Source: Sulfurospirillaceae bacterium (GTDB taxonomy: Bacteria > Campylobacterota > Campylobacteria > Campylobacterales > Sulfurospirillaceae). Taken from it: a DNA stretch of 19,202 nucleotides. Below are positions 1 to 6,886 of this stretch, in pieces. The DNA is taken from positions 1 to 19,202 of the forward strand of contig JAQWCT010000015.1 of NCBI GenBank assembly GCA_028705785.1, in the 5' to 3' direction. The notes under the pieces were generated by a model. The model saw only the letters and a list, made by a program, of their open reading frames with translations. It was not told where the DNA came from and searched no databases. Positions within the stretch are counted from its first letter, which is position 1, and the number at the start of each line of letters is the position of its first letter. The position numbers were made by a program, and so were the translations under genes.

Positions 1-560
1 GGTTCATTGACTAGTATTCCTTCATTTTGCTGTGTTACGCTAGAGGGTGCTTCACCAACGATTTCAATTAAATCTGCACTAATCGCAAATGCCATATTAT
101 CATGTGAATTGTGAATAGCGATATTATAAATAAAAAGTTTTTCAAATCCTTTAAAATCAATCGTTCCACTTTCATCAATATACTCAATATTATTAATCGC
201 GAAATTGAGCTTTGGCATATTTTTTTGACTGCCTAGGGTTCGTGAAAAAGAGCTTAAGATATTGGAAATAACTTCTTTAGTCGCATCAAGATCTTCTGCG
301 TCCATTTCCTCTTTTTCATTGCCCTCACCACCAAGCATCATATCGCCAATAGCAGTCGCCACGGAAGTCGCCATAGTCACACGCATGAGTCCATGCATGT
401 CGCCACTCACACTAACATCCACTTTAGCCAAAGGAGGAACAAGGCTTATTTTATTGTCACCATTTTCTTCTTTGTTCAAATCTACCTTAGGAGCAATACC
501 GGTTAATCCTTCGATAGTAGAAATAATTTCTTGTTGTAATATCTGTACAAATGTGCTCAT
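1..560 (-). CDS. fliY: Flagellar motor switch protein FliY (C-terminus beyond window)
   Basis: This is the N-terminal 186 residues of a FliY-type switch protein; the reading frame is still open at the left edge. The ATG at 558-560 has a GGAG ribosome site 6 bases upstream and follows the fliM stop by 15 bases. The visible part is the CheC-like half (SLVPPLAKVDVSVSG, then MHGLMRVTM and GDMMLGG around residues 55-79). The FliN-like C-terminal domain that joins the C-ring should lie outside the window. Residues E96 and N100 sit where CheC phosphatases carry their catalytic Glu/Asn pair, but the spacing here is E-x3-N rather than E-x2-N, so I do not claim phosphatase activity. Position directly after fliM matches C. 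jejuni and H. pylori. A plain FliN is the alternative, but the long N-terminal domain argues for FliY. Confidence 0.88.
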   Translation of the reverse strand, partial: MSTFVQILQQEIISTIEGLTGIAPKVDLNKEENGDNKISLVPPLAKVDVSVSGDMHGLMRVTMATSVATAIGDMMLGGEGNEKEEMDAEDLDATKEVISNILSSFSRTLGSQKNMPKLNFAINNIEYIDESGTIDFKGFEKLFIYNIAIHNSHDNMAFAISADLIEIVGEAPSSVTQQNEGILVNE

Positions 561-575
561 TGAGTACTCCGTTCC

Positions 576-1634
576 TTATACTTGTGTATCGAATGATGAA
601 ATTTTAGAGATTCTAAATTGTTCAAGCTTTTCTAATGCGCTCTTAATTTCATCTTTATCAGTTCTCACTAACTGTTCTATTTTAATGGATTTTCGAAAAC
701 GATGTAAGCCAATTTCTGCTAAAAACAGCTCTTTTTTATCAATCATGACAATGGCTCTATCATCGGCTGGACGATCTAGCCTAATAATGTCACCTTTTTT
801 CAAATCTAAAAGTTCTCCCACACTAAGCTCTGCTTGACCGATAATTGCTTCATTGAAAACTTCTGCACGGCTTATAAGAGTATTGAGCTCTTTGTTTCTA
901 CTTTTTTTAGCACTGGTTTCACCCAACATAATATCACGGTTAGCAAGTCGAGAAAGAATAGGCTCAAGATAGATAACGGGATAACAAAGGTTAATCATAC
1001 CACTTGAATTTCCAATGATAATTTCCATAACGACCATAATGACAATCTCGTTTTGTGAAACGATTTGGACAACATTGGGGCTAGACTCTTTGGTTTCAAC
1101 CGTTGGATACATATCGGTAATGGGTCCCCATGCTTCTTTGAGTCGTTGCATGATGATACGCAAAATGGCGTCTAGTAAGTTAAGCTCAATATCGGTGAGC
1201 TCTCTGGTGGCTTCATAAGACTCTCCAAGACCTCCCAATAGCCTATCTATCATTGGAAAAGCAATGGAAGGGTTAATCTCTATAACACAATTACCATCAA
1301 GTGGCTTGATGGAAAAGACATTGAAACTGGTAGGACTAGGAAGTGACATCAAAAACTCACCATAAGTCATCTGATCAACAGAATGAAGCTGAATTTCAAC
1401 AATGCTTCTCATAATAGATGAAATTTGAGAAGCTAGGTTTCTTGCCATCTTATCATGAATACCTTTGACGGCACGAAGCTGTTCTTTAGAAACACGATTA
1501 GGTCGTTTAAAATCATAAAGAATGATTTGTCTAGTATCCGTACCCTCAGTGTCACTACTAGAGACACTATCACCTTCTTCTTCAACGACTTCAAGTAAGG
1601 CATCAATCTCTTCTTGACTTAGTATATCAGCCAT
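576..1634 (-). CDS. fliM: Flagellar motor switch protein FliM
   Basis: FliM forms the middle part of the cytoplasmic C-ring, binds phosphorylated CheY and sets rotation direction. The N-terminus MADILSQEEIDALL carries the EIDALL CheY-P-binding peptide (residues 9-14). A linker and the long CheC-like middle domain follow (about residues 40-230, with PLDGNCVIEINPSIAFPMIDRLLGG). The C-terminal SpoA domain ends the protein (about 265-340, with LSVGELLDLKKGDIIRLDR). At 352 residues it has normal family length. The ATG overlaps the fliA stop by 8 bases and has TTAGGA 8 bases upstream, inside the end of fliA, so translation is probably coupled. Confidence 0.96.
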   Translation of the reverse strand: MADILSQEEIDALLEVVEEEGDSVSSSDTEGTDTRQIILYDFKRPNRVSKEQLRAVKGIHDKMARNLASQISSIMRSIVEIQLHSVDQMTYGEFLMSLPSPTSFNVFSIKPLDGNCVIEINPSIAFPMIDRLLGGLGESYEATRELTDIELNLLDAILRIIMQRLKEAWGPITDMYPTVETKESSPNVVQIVSQNEIVIMVVMEIIIGNSSGMINLCYPVIYLEPILSRLANRDIMLGETSAKKSRNKELNTLISRAEVFNEAIIGQAELSVGELLDLKKGDIIRLDRPADDRAIVMIDKKELFLAEIGLHRFRKSIKIEQLVRTDKDEIKSALEKLEQFRISKISSFDTQV

Positions 1635-2340
1635 TGTTTAGTCCTAATTGCTCTTTAATCTTTGCTAAAAGTTTTTTATGAATCTGTGATATACGCGATT
1701 CACTAATATCCAAAATACTACTAATTTCTTTGAGATTAAGTTCCTCAAAATAGTAAAGCTGGATAATCATCTGTTCACGATCATTAAATGTGGTAAGAAT
1801 CTGACTCACCATCCCCATCAATTCATCTTTTTCTACTGTTTGAACTGTATCTTCATTGGAAAGTATTGTAATTTGTTCATTTAAAGACATGACTGAGACA
1901 ATCATCGCACTATTTCTAGCTTCTGCAATTTTTTCAATATCTTCATCTAAAACTTGCGCCAAATAAGCATCATCAGGTTCATTCCCATGCTCACTCAAAT
2001 AGGCTGTTATCTCATGGTCAACCATTTTAATTAAGCGACGATTTGCTCTGCTCATGGTATCAAGGGAGCGTAAAAAATCAAGCATGGAACCATAAACTCT
2101 TTTTTTACCATAACCCCAAAAAGAGTCATTTTGATCTTTGTCATAACGGCGAGAAAGCTTAATCATCTCCTCAGTACCAATAGAAATCAAATCATTCACA
2201 TCAACAGATGCTGGAAGTCTCTCCCTTAAACGATAAGCCATAGCACGCACTGCAGGAAGGTATTGAAGAACAAGTTCGTCTTGCTCTTTTTTGATATTTT
2301 GGCTATAGGGGTTAAGCTGCTTTTTGGTTGTTTGGTTCAT
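1627..2340 (-). CDS. fliA: RNA polymerase sigma factor FliA (sigma-28)
   Basis: FliA directs RNA polymerase to late flagellar genes. The protein has sigma region 2 (about residues 25-95, including VDVNDLISIGTEEMIKLSRRYD and the RVYGSMLDFLRSLD stretch) and region 4 (about 180-232) with a helix-turn-helix, NLKEISSILDISESRISQIH. At 237 residues it has normal length. I chose the ATG at 2338-2340; a GTG immediately before it (2341-2343) would add one residue. Neither start has a strong ribosome site at ideal spacing (GAAAGG lies about 11-14 bases upstream). Because the upstream gene ends at 2312, the two frames overlap by about 30 bases, which suggests coupled translation. Confidence 0.95.
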   Translation of the reverse strand: MNQTTKKQLNPYSQNIKKEQDELVLQYLPAVRAMAYRLRERLPASVDVNDLISIGTEEMIKLSRRYDKDQNDSFWGYGKKRVYGSMLDFLRSLDTMSRANRRLIKMVDHEITAYLSEHGNEPDDAYLAQVLDEDIEKIAEARNSAMIVSVMSLNEQITILSNEDTVQTVEKDELMGMVSQILTTFNDREQMIIQLYYFEELNLKEISSILDISESRISQIHKKLLAKIKEQLGLNNG

Positions 2341-2680
2341 CACTCTGCGTTGAGCCTTTCGTCATCTTGTCATATTTTTGATTCATATTATCGATACTTA
2401 CCAAAAGACCTTCCATTATTTTTTCTCTATTATCTAATTCATGAATAAAATACTCACTGATATTTTCATGTTCAACCTTATTGAAAACTAATTTTCCGAT
2501 ACGGCTAAAATCAAAAAAGTTCATAACGGCTATATGGATAGTCAAATAAAAGAATAGCGTTATTTCAAAGGTATAAAAAAGTATATTTTCTGCCTCTGAA
2601 AAATTGAGTATAGAAAACATTAACCCTATAAAAAAGCCACAAACAGTAAAGAAATAGATAAAATTTTCTGACTTAACCAT
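2312..2680 (-). CDS. Small two-helix membrane protein of the flagellar operon
   Basis: A 122-residue protein with two hydrophobic segments (about residues 8-27 and 33-54), then a charged cytoplasmic-type tail rich in Glu, Asp and Lys. The ATG has AAGGT a few bases upstream and follows the flhG stop by 13 bases. I see no catalytic motif. A small membrane protein at this place, between flhG and fliA, is also present in C. jejuni (Cj0062c) and H. pylori (HP1033) as I recall. My recollection, not certain, is that this family was recently named FlgV and described as a ring at the flagellar motor. From sequence alone only membrane location and operon membership are supported. Confidence 0.8.
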   Translation of the reverse strand: MVKSENFIYFFTVCGFFIGLMFSILNFSEAENILFYTFEITLFFYLTIHIAVMNFFDFSRIGKLVFNKVEHENISEYFIHELDNREKIMEGLLVSIDNMNQKYDKMTKGSTQSDEPNNQKAA

Positions 2681-2693
2681 AGACTACCTTTAT

Positions 2694-3569
2694 CTAAAAT
2701 TGTTCGATGATACGCTTAAAGAAGCTACCAAAGCTTTGCCCAGTATCATTTTGAAGCACTTTTCGTTCCAATTTGTAGACTAAGTTATTGACAATGCGTT
2801 TCATATCCATTGATGCTAAAGAATTAGGTGCATCATTGGTAAAAAGTGTTCTTTGTTTGATGCTTTTTGAGATAAGTTTATCTTCTGGCAATTTTCCTAT
2901 TAAGTTAAGCTTCAACCCTGGCCCGATATTTGCCAATGCTACTTTACTGATTTTATCAAAAACCATCTGCGCTTCTCGCTCATTTTTGGTCATATTGAGG
3001 ATAAGATGGATATAGGATTGACTTTTACTGGTAATTTTTATCGTAGCATATGCATCAGTAATCGCAGCAGGATCAGGCACTGTGACGACAATGACCTCAT
3101 CAGCGGCTTCTAAAAAGAGTTGTATATGCTCACCAATACCCGCTCCCGTATCGATAATCATAAAATCAAGGTCATTAAGTACTTTGGTCTCTTCAAAAAA
3201 GCGTTCATACAGAAATTGTTCTGAGTATTTAAGGATTTCATCACCACTTTCCCCAGGAATGAGGATAAGATTTTTCTTGACATTGATGATAATGTTTTCT
3301 AGTGAACACTCTCCTTTGAGTACATGTAAGATATTTTTATCGATGCGCACATTCAAGATAACATCCAAGTTAGCAAGTCCTATGTCGGCATCAAAAAGAG
3401 CTACTTTATACCCATTATTGGCGAGGACATTAGCCATATTAGCACTGACTGTACTTTTACCCACACCACCTTTACCACTGGTAATGGCAATAAATTTTGT
3501 ATGGGTTTTGCTCTCTTTTGCAGAAGAAGTTGTGACTAGTTCTTGAAGCTTATTTGCTTGATTTTCCAT
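2694..3569 (-). CDS. flhG: FlhG, MinD-like ATPase controlling flagellar number
   Basis: FlhG (also YlxH/FleN) is a membrane-associated ATPase that limits flagellar number and stimulates the FlhF GTPase. The 291-residue protein has a deviant Walker A, SGKGGVGKST (residues 31-40), then DADIGLANLD (60-69), and a Walker B-type stretch, DFMIIDTGAG (around D140). The N-terminal NQANKLQ (3-9) resembles the DQAxxLR peptide by which FlhG activates FlhF in other bacteria. I chose the ATG at 3567-3569 because it has AGAGAGG at good spacing and starts with the usual MxNQANKL. A longer frame begins at 3596 without a ribosome site. The start overlaps the end of flhF by 20 bases. Confidence 0.95.
   Translation of the reverse strand: MENQANKLQELVTTSSAKESKTHTKFIAITSGKGGVGKSTVSANMANVLANNGYKVALFDADIGLANLDVILNVRIDKNILHVLKGECSLENIIINVKKNLILIPGESGDEILKYSEQFLYERFFEETKVLNDLDFMIIDTGAGIGEHIQLFLEAADEVIVVTVPDPAAITDAYATIKITSKSQSYIHLILNMTKNEREAQMVFDKISKVALANIGPGLKLNLIGKLPEDKLISKSIKQRTLFTNDAPNSLASMDMKRIVNNLVYKLERKVLQNDTGQSFGSFFKRIIEQF
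3321..3328. repeat. TACATGTA core in flhG
   Basis: Core with flanks G and A (GTACATGTAA). Read on the minus strand as TTA-CAT-GTA (Leu-His-Val) in NILHVLKG. It is the only copy within the flagellar genes. Confidence 0.7.
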
Positions 3570-4827
3570 GTTCGCCTCTCTTTTTCTCAAAACCATCTAA
3601 AATGCACTCAACCAAAAAGTCACTCGATGCGGCGACAATGTCGTCAGGAACTTCTTGTCCGATGGAAAAATAACTCACTGGCTTGTCAATATCATAGATC
3701 AAAGAAAATATCGTTCCAAAAACCTTCGTTTCATCAAATTTTGTAAAAATAAGTGTATCAATATCTAAAAATGAGAAATTTTTATAGATTTCTTTGAGGT
3801 CTTCAAGTTTACTTCCTGCGGAAAGTACCAAATTGACATCAATCTGGAAATTACTACTTTGGATAAATTTGTTGAGTTTCAAGAGTTTATCTTTATCATA
3901 CTGTGAGCTTCCCACTGTGTCGATTAAAATCACATCACAATGACCAAGCGATGAGAGGGCATTGTTAAAATCACTCGGTTCAACCACATCTTCGATAGGA
4001 AGTCTCATCATCTTCGCATATTGGAAAAGTTGTTCTACTGCGCCAATACGATAAGTATCGAGAGTAATGATGCCTACTTTTGCTCTCTTTTCTTGAATAT
4101 ACGAGTAGCGAGCCGCCAACTTGGCTATTGTCGTTGTTTTACCGACACCCGTGGGACCCACAAACATCATGACTTTTTTAGACCCTTTTGGCATCTCTTC
4201 TTCCACGCGAACAGGGATAAGTTTGCGCAGTAAAACTTGAAAGTATCGTTTGATAGTTTCACTACTGTTTTTCATGCGAGAGGGCATATGTTCAAGTGTG
4301 AGGTTCATAATATTTTCAAGATGGTCTTCGCCCATACCACTGATTTTGGCAAGTTTATAAATCTCTGAAAATTCTGAGGGAATAGCTAGATTATTACGCA
4401 AATGTGCCTTTTCATCCCAAAACATCTCTTGAATGAGTTTGATTTTATCGGCAAGTTTGGTAATCTCATTTTTAATATCACCCAAACCCTCATTACTGTG
4501 AGATTTTTCAGTATTTTTTGGCGGGAAAGAAGAACCACTATCACTGGTTGCTTGTGCGATTTGTGATATTTGCTTTGCCGCTTCAGAGAGGCTAAAGAGT
4601 ACATCTTCTCCACTCTTATGGCGTAAAGGTATTGGTGCGGGTGTGGGTTTTGCAGGTGGTGCTTGATTTTCTTCAATAGCCACAACCACTTCGTAAAGAG
4701 CTGATGCGCTAATGGTTTTTTTGCGAATTTGCTTCGTGTTGATAACCAAAGCATTTTCACCGCACTCTACTTGTGCCTTTTTAAGTGCTTCTGCTGGCGT
4801 TTCTCCACTAAAGGTATGAAATTTCAC
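3550..4827 (-). CDS. flhF: FlhF, SRP-type GTPase for flagellar placement
   Basis: FlhF is the signal-recognition-type GTPase that marks the polar site of flagellum assembly; in Campylobacter it is also needed for sigma-54-dependent flagellar gene expression. At 425 residues it has the family order: N-terminal B domain with a Pro/Ala-rich stretch near residues 57-67, helical N domain, and C-terminal G domain. Visible motifs are G1 GPTGVGKT (224-231), LDTYRIGA (256-263), G3 DTVGSS (303-308), G4 TKFDE (362-366) and the closing FSIGQEVPDDI. The G3 motif has Val where DTAG is usual. The ATG has AAAGGA upstream that overlaps the folK stop codon, only 4 bases away, so the two are tightly coupled. 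Confidence 0.96.
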   Translation of the reverse strand: MKFHTFSGETPAEALKKAQVECGENALVINTKQIRKKTISASALYEVVVAIEENQAPPAKPTPAPIPLRHKSGEDVLFSLSEAAKQISQIAQATSDSGSSFPPKNTEKSHSNEGLGDIKNEITKLADKIKLIQEMFWDEKAHLRNNLAIPSEFSEIYKLAKISGMGEDHLENIMNLTLEHMPSRMKNSSETIKRYFQVLLRKLIPVRVEEEMPKGSKKVMMFVGPTGVGKTTTIAKLAARYSYIQEKRAKVGIITLDTYRIGAVEQLFQYAKMMRLPIEDVVEPSDFNNALSSLGHCDVILIDTVGSSQYDKDKLLKLNKFIQSSNFQIDVNLVLSAGSKLEDLKEIYKNFSFLDIDTLIFTKFDETKVFGTIFSLIYDIDKPVSYFSIGQEVPDDIVAASSDFLVECILDGFEKKRGEHGKSSK

Positions 4828-4831
4828 CCAT

Positions 4832-5299
4832 TTATCCTTTAAATCTTTTTAACTCGCTCAAAGGGACTTTAACCGACAATCGATCTTCCCACTTGGGATG
4901 AGGAATGATTAAATCTTTTTGCTTGATAGTTTGATTGTTGAAAAATATTATATCTAAATCAAGCGTTCTTGGTCCATTTTTAAAAATCCGCTTCCGCCCA
5001 AAAATATGCTCTACATGTAAGAGTATTTTTAGCGTCATTTTCGCACTGAGTGAAGTTTGTAACACCATCACCGCGTTGTAAAAATCAGGCTGCTCAAGAT
5101 AGCCAAATGGCGGATTTTTAAAAATGGATGAAGTTTCCATGATACCAAAACGCCTATCGTCCAAAAGAGTTCGATAAAGCTTGGTAAATCGTCGTTTAAC
5201 TTCTCCCTCATTTCCTCCAATACCTACAACAACAGTGTTCTTATAACTCACTGCCGTTTTTTTTAAAAGAGGAAAAAACCGTATCTTCTCTAACTTCAC
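4832..5299 (-). CDS. folK: HPPK, folate pathway pyrophosphokinase
   Basis: FolK transfers pyrophosphate from ATP to 6-hydroxymethyl-7,8-dihydropterin, the step before dihydropteroate synthase in folate synthesis. In the 155-residue product, GIGGN (26-30) replaces the usual GSN start. NPPFGYLEQPDFYNAV follows (62-77), and then the diagnostic GPRTLDLDII (109-118) with both magnesium-binding Asp residues, D114 and D116, and HP at 134-135. About 20 residues precede the normal beginning of the fold. The start is GTG, and it overlaps the TGA stop of the peptidase gene as GTGA, a classic coupling arrangement. One TACATGTA palindrome lies in the gene. Confidence 0.93.
   Translation of the reverse strand: MKLEKIRFFPLLKKTAVSYKNTVVVGIGGNEGEVKRRFTKLYRTLLDDRRFGIMETSSIFKNPPFGYLEQPDFYNAVMVLQTSLSAKMTLKILLHVEHIFGRKRIFKNGPRTLDLDIIFFNNQTIKQKDLIIPHPKWEDRLSVKVPLSELKRFKG
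5012..5019. repeat. TACATGTA core in folK
   Basis: Core with flanks C and A (CTACATGTAA). Read on the minus strand as TTA-CAT-GTA (Leu-His-Val) in ILLHVEHIF. Confidence 0.7.
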
Positions 5300-6324
5300 C
5301 CCAAAACCTCAGCACCACTACTTGTGACGATGATGGTATCTTCGATACGCACCCCAAAGGCATTAGGAAGGTAAATACCTGGTTCTATTGTAAAGACCAT
5401 ATTTTCTTCAATAATCGTTTGTGACCTTGCTCCAATGACTGGCAATTCATGGATATCAAGTCCCACACCATGTCCCGTAGAGTGAATAAAATAGTCCCCA
5501 TATCCAGCCTTGTCGATAACCTCTCGCGCAGCTTTATCGACATCACACGCTTTTACCCCAACTTTTACCGCTTTGATAGCCGCTTCTTGGGCTTTTAAAA
5601 CTGTGTCATACACTTTTTGTTGCGTGGCATCTCTAAAAACTTGTCTTTTTTCAAAGTTAAAATGCTCATCAAAAAAGCTGGTGCGTGTTCTATCTGAACA
5701 GTAACGGCGATATTTCACCCCTGCATCGAGCAACACTAATTCACCTTTTTCAAGTTGCTTAGATGATGGCAGTGCATGGGGTTTTGCCGCATTTTCACCT
5801 AGCGCAACGATGGGCGAAAAACTAAGCTCCAACTGACCATGGTATTTGAAAATAGATTCTGCTTCAAAGTGTGCCATTCTCTCATCCATCCCCAAACCAT
5901 CGCGTTTGAGAAATTCACCAAAACGCGTAAAAGCATCTCGCCCAAAAAGAGCTGCTTGCCTCAGTATCTCTAGTTCGCCTTGGGTTTTGATAATGCGTTT
6001 TTCTTGCGAAAAATTTGGCTTTTTTTGAAAATGGATAGAAAGTTTTTCGCTGAGTCTTGCATAAGCGTCAACGCTCCACTCACTCGGATTAAAGCAAAGT
6101 GCTTTAACCCCACTTTTGCGAATCAACAAGCGAGCCGTTTTAAGTAAATCTCTTCGATCTCCCTCTAAAACCGTCGCATTTTTAACGCATTCACTCGCCT
6201 CAGTCGTATACCGTGCATCCGTGATAAAAAATGCCTCACTCCCCAGTTTTAAAAAAACAACATTATCACACGAAAAGCCGCATTCATAAAATACGGCATT
6301 TTCATCTTTGAGGATAAAATTCAT
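5296..6324 (-). CDS. pepQ: M24-family aminopeptidase P / Xaa-Pro dipeptidase
   Basis: A cytoplasmic two-metal peptidase expected to cut next to proline. The 342 residues comprise a creatinase-like N-terminal domain (about 1-115) and a pita-bread catalytic domain. All five metal ligands can be placed: D200 in LLDAG, D211 in CSDRTRT, H285 in STGHGVG, E314 in TIEPGIY and E328 in RIEDT. Aminopeptidase P and prolidase cannot be separated reliably by eye, so the symbol is provisional. The ATG directly abuts the aroQ stop and has only a weak ribosome site, so it probably relies on ribosomes finishing aroQ. Its placement inside the aroQ-folK-flhF string suggests shared transcription rather than a flagellar role. 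Confidence 0.9.
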   Translation of the reverse strand: MNFILKDENAVFYECGFSCDNVVFLKLGSEAFFITDARYTTEASECVKNATVLEGDRRDLLKTARLLIRKSGVKALCFNPSEWSVDAYARLSEKLSIHFQKKPNFSQEKRIIKTQGELEILRQAALFGRDAFTRFGEFLKRDGLGMDERMAHFEAESIFKYHGQLELSFSPIVALGENAAKPHALPSSKQLEKGELVLLDAGVKYRRYCSDRTRTSFFDEHFNFEKRQVFRDATQQKVYDTVLKAQEAAIKAVKVGVKACDVDKAAREVIDKAGYGDYFIHSTGHGVGLDIHELPVIGARSQTIIEENMVFTIEPGIYLPNAFGVRIEDTIIVTSSGAEVLG

Positions 6325-6804
6325 CTATGCTTTGGCTTGTTGTGCCGCTTGTGCTTTTCTCATCGCATCGATTTCGCCGAGCATTTGCATCATCGAAATC
6401 ATCGCAAGATGGTAACCAAATGGACCAAATCCACTGATTTGACCTGTACAAACAGGCGCTATCATACTTTTTTGTCTAAACTCTTCGCGTCTGTAAATAT
6501 TGCTGATATGTACTTCAATCGCAGGCAATGTCACAGCGCTAATCGCATCACGAATCGCGATAGAAGTGTGTGTATATGCAGCTGGATTGATAATGATACC
6601 ATCGGCATCACCTAAACACTCTTGTACTTTATCGACGATTTCGCCCTCAAGATTTGATTGGAAAAACTCTATCTCAAAACCATTTTGTTTCGCTACATTT
6701 TCAAGCTGTGCATGAATCTCTTCGAGTTTCATTCCACCGTAAATATTTTGCTCTCTGTGTCCGAGCATATTTAAATTTGGTCCTTGAATTACGACTATCT
6801 TCAT
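6325..6804 (-). CDS. aroQ: Type II 3-dehydroquinate dehydratase
   Basis: AroQ removes water from 3-dehydroquinate in the shikimate pathway. The 159-residue protein fits the small dodecameric type II family. It shows GPNLNMLGHRE (8-18) with R17, catalytic Y22 in IYG, INPAAYTHTS (72-81), and EVHISNIYRREEFR (97-110) with H99. It ends in an Ala/Gln-rich tail. The ATG is preceded by AAAGGT at good spacing, and a TATAAT box lies upstream at 6834-6839, so this looks like the first gene of the long minus-strand operon that runs into the flagellar genes. Confidence 0.97.
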   Translation of the reverse strand: MKIVVIQGPNLNMLGHREQNIYGGMKLEEIHAQLENVAKQNGFEIEFFQSNLEGEIVDKVQECLGDADGIIINPAAYTHTSIAIRDAISAVTLPAIEVHISNIYRREEFRQKSMIAPVCTGQISGFGPFGYHLAMISMMQMLGEIDAMRKAQAAQQAKA

Positions 6805-6833
6805 CTTTTACCTTTTGTTTAAAATTTTGTTCT

Positions 6834-6839
6834 ATTATA
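6834..6839 (-). promoter_or_regulatory. -10 box for the aroQ-flagellar operon
   Basis: A perfect TATAAT is read on the minus strand 30 bases upstream of the aroQ start, in an AT-rich stretch. No clear -35 element is visible, which is normal for sigma-70 promoters of Campylobacterota. The predicted start of transcription is near 6827. Confidence 0.6.
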
Positions 6840-6857
6840 TCAACACTTAGTTTAGGA

Positions 6858-6863
6858 TACAAT
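6858..6863 (+). promoter_or_regulatory. -10 box for the mqnF-like/sppA operon
   Basis: TACAAT preceded by TAGGA lies 23 bases upstream of the GTG start at 6887, giving a short leader that holds the AAGGA ribosome site. The divergent aroQ -10 box is only 18 bases away, so the two promoters share an 82-base intergenic region and could be co-regulated. Confidence 0.5.
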
Positions 6864-6886
6864 TACACCAAAAAATAAGGAAATAT

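Noticed and set aside
258..285. CheC-type phosphatase signature in FliY
   Set aside because: E96 and N100 are spaced as E-x3-N, not the CheC E-x2-N, so catalytic activity cannot be claimed from the sequence.
262..837. 191-codon open frame on the plus strand
   Set aside because: Lies antisense over fliY and fliM, both clearly real. Its Ser/Leu/Ile-rich translation is typical of a reverse-strand shadow.
3082..3546. 154-codon open frame on the plus strand
   Set aside because: Antisense to the conserved FlhG ATPase, with no ribosome site and low-complexity composition.
3570..3596. Longer FlhG start adding nine residues
   Set aside because: No ribosome site, and the extra residues precede the usual N-terminus; the start at 3567-3569 has AGAGAGG at good spacing.
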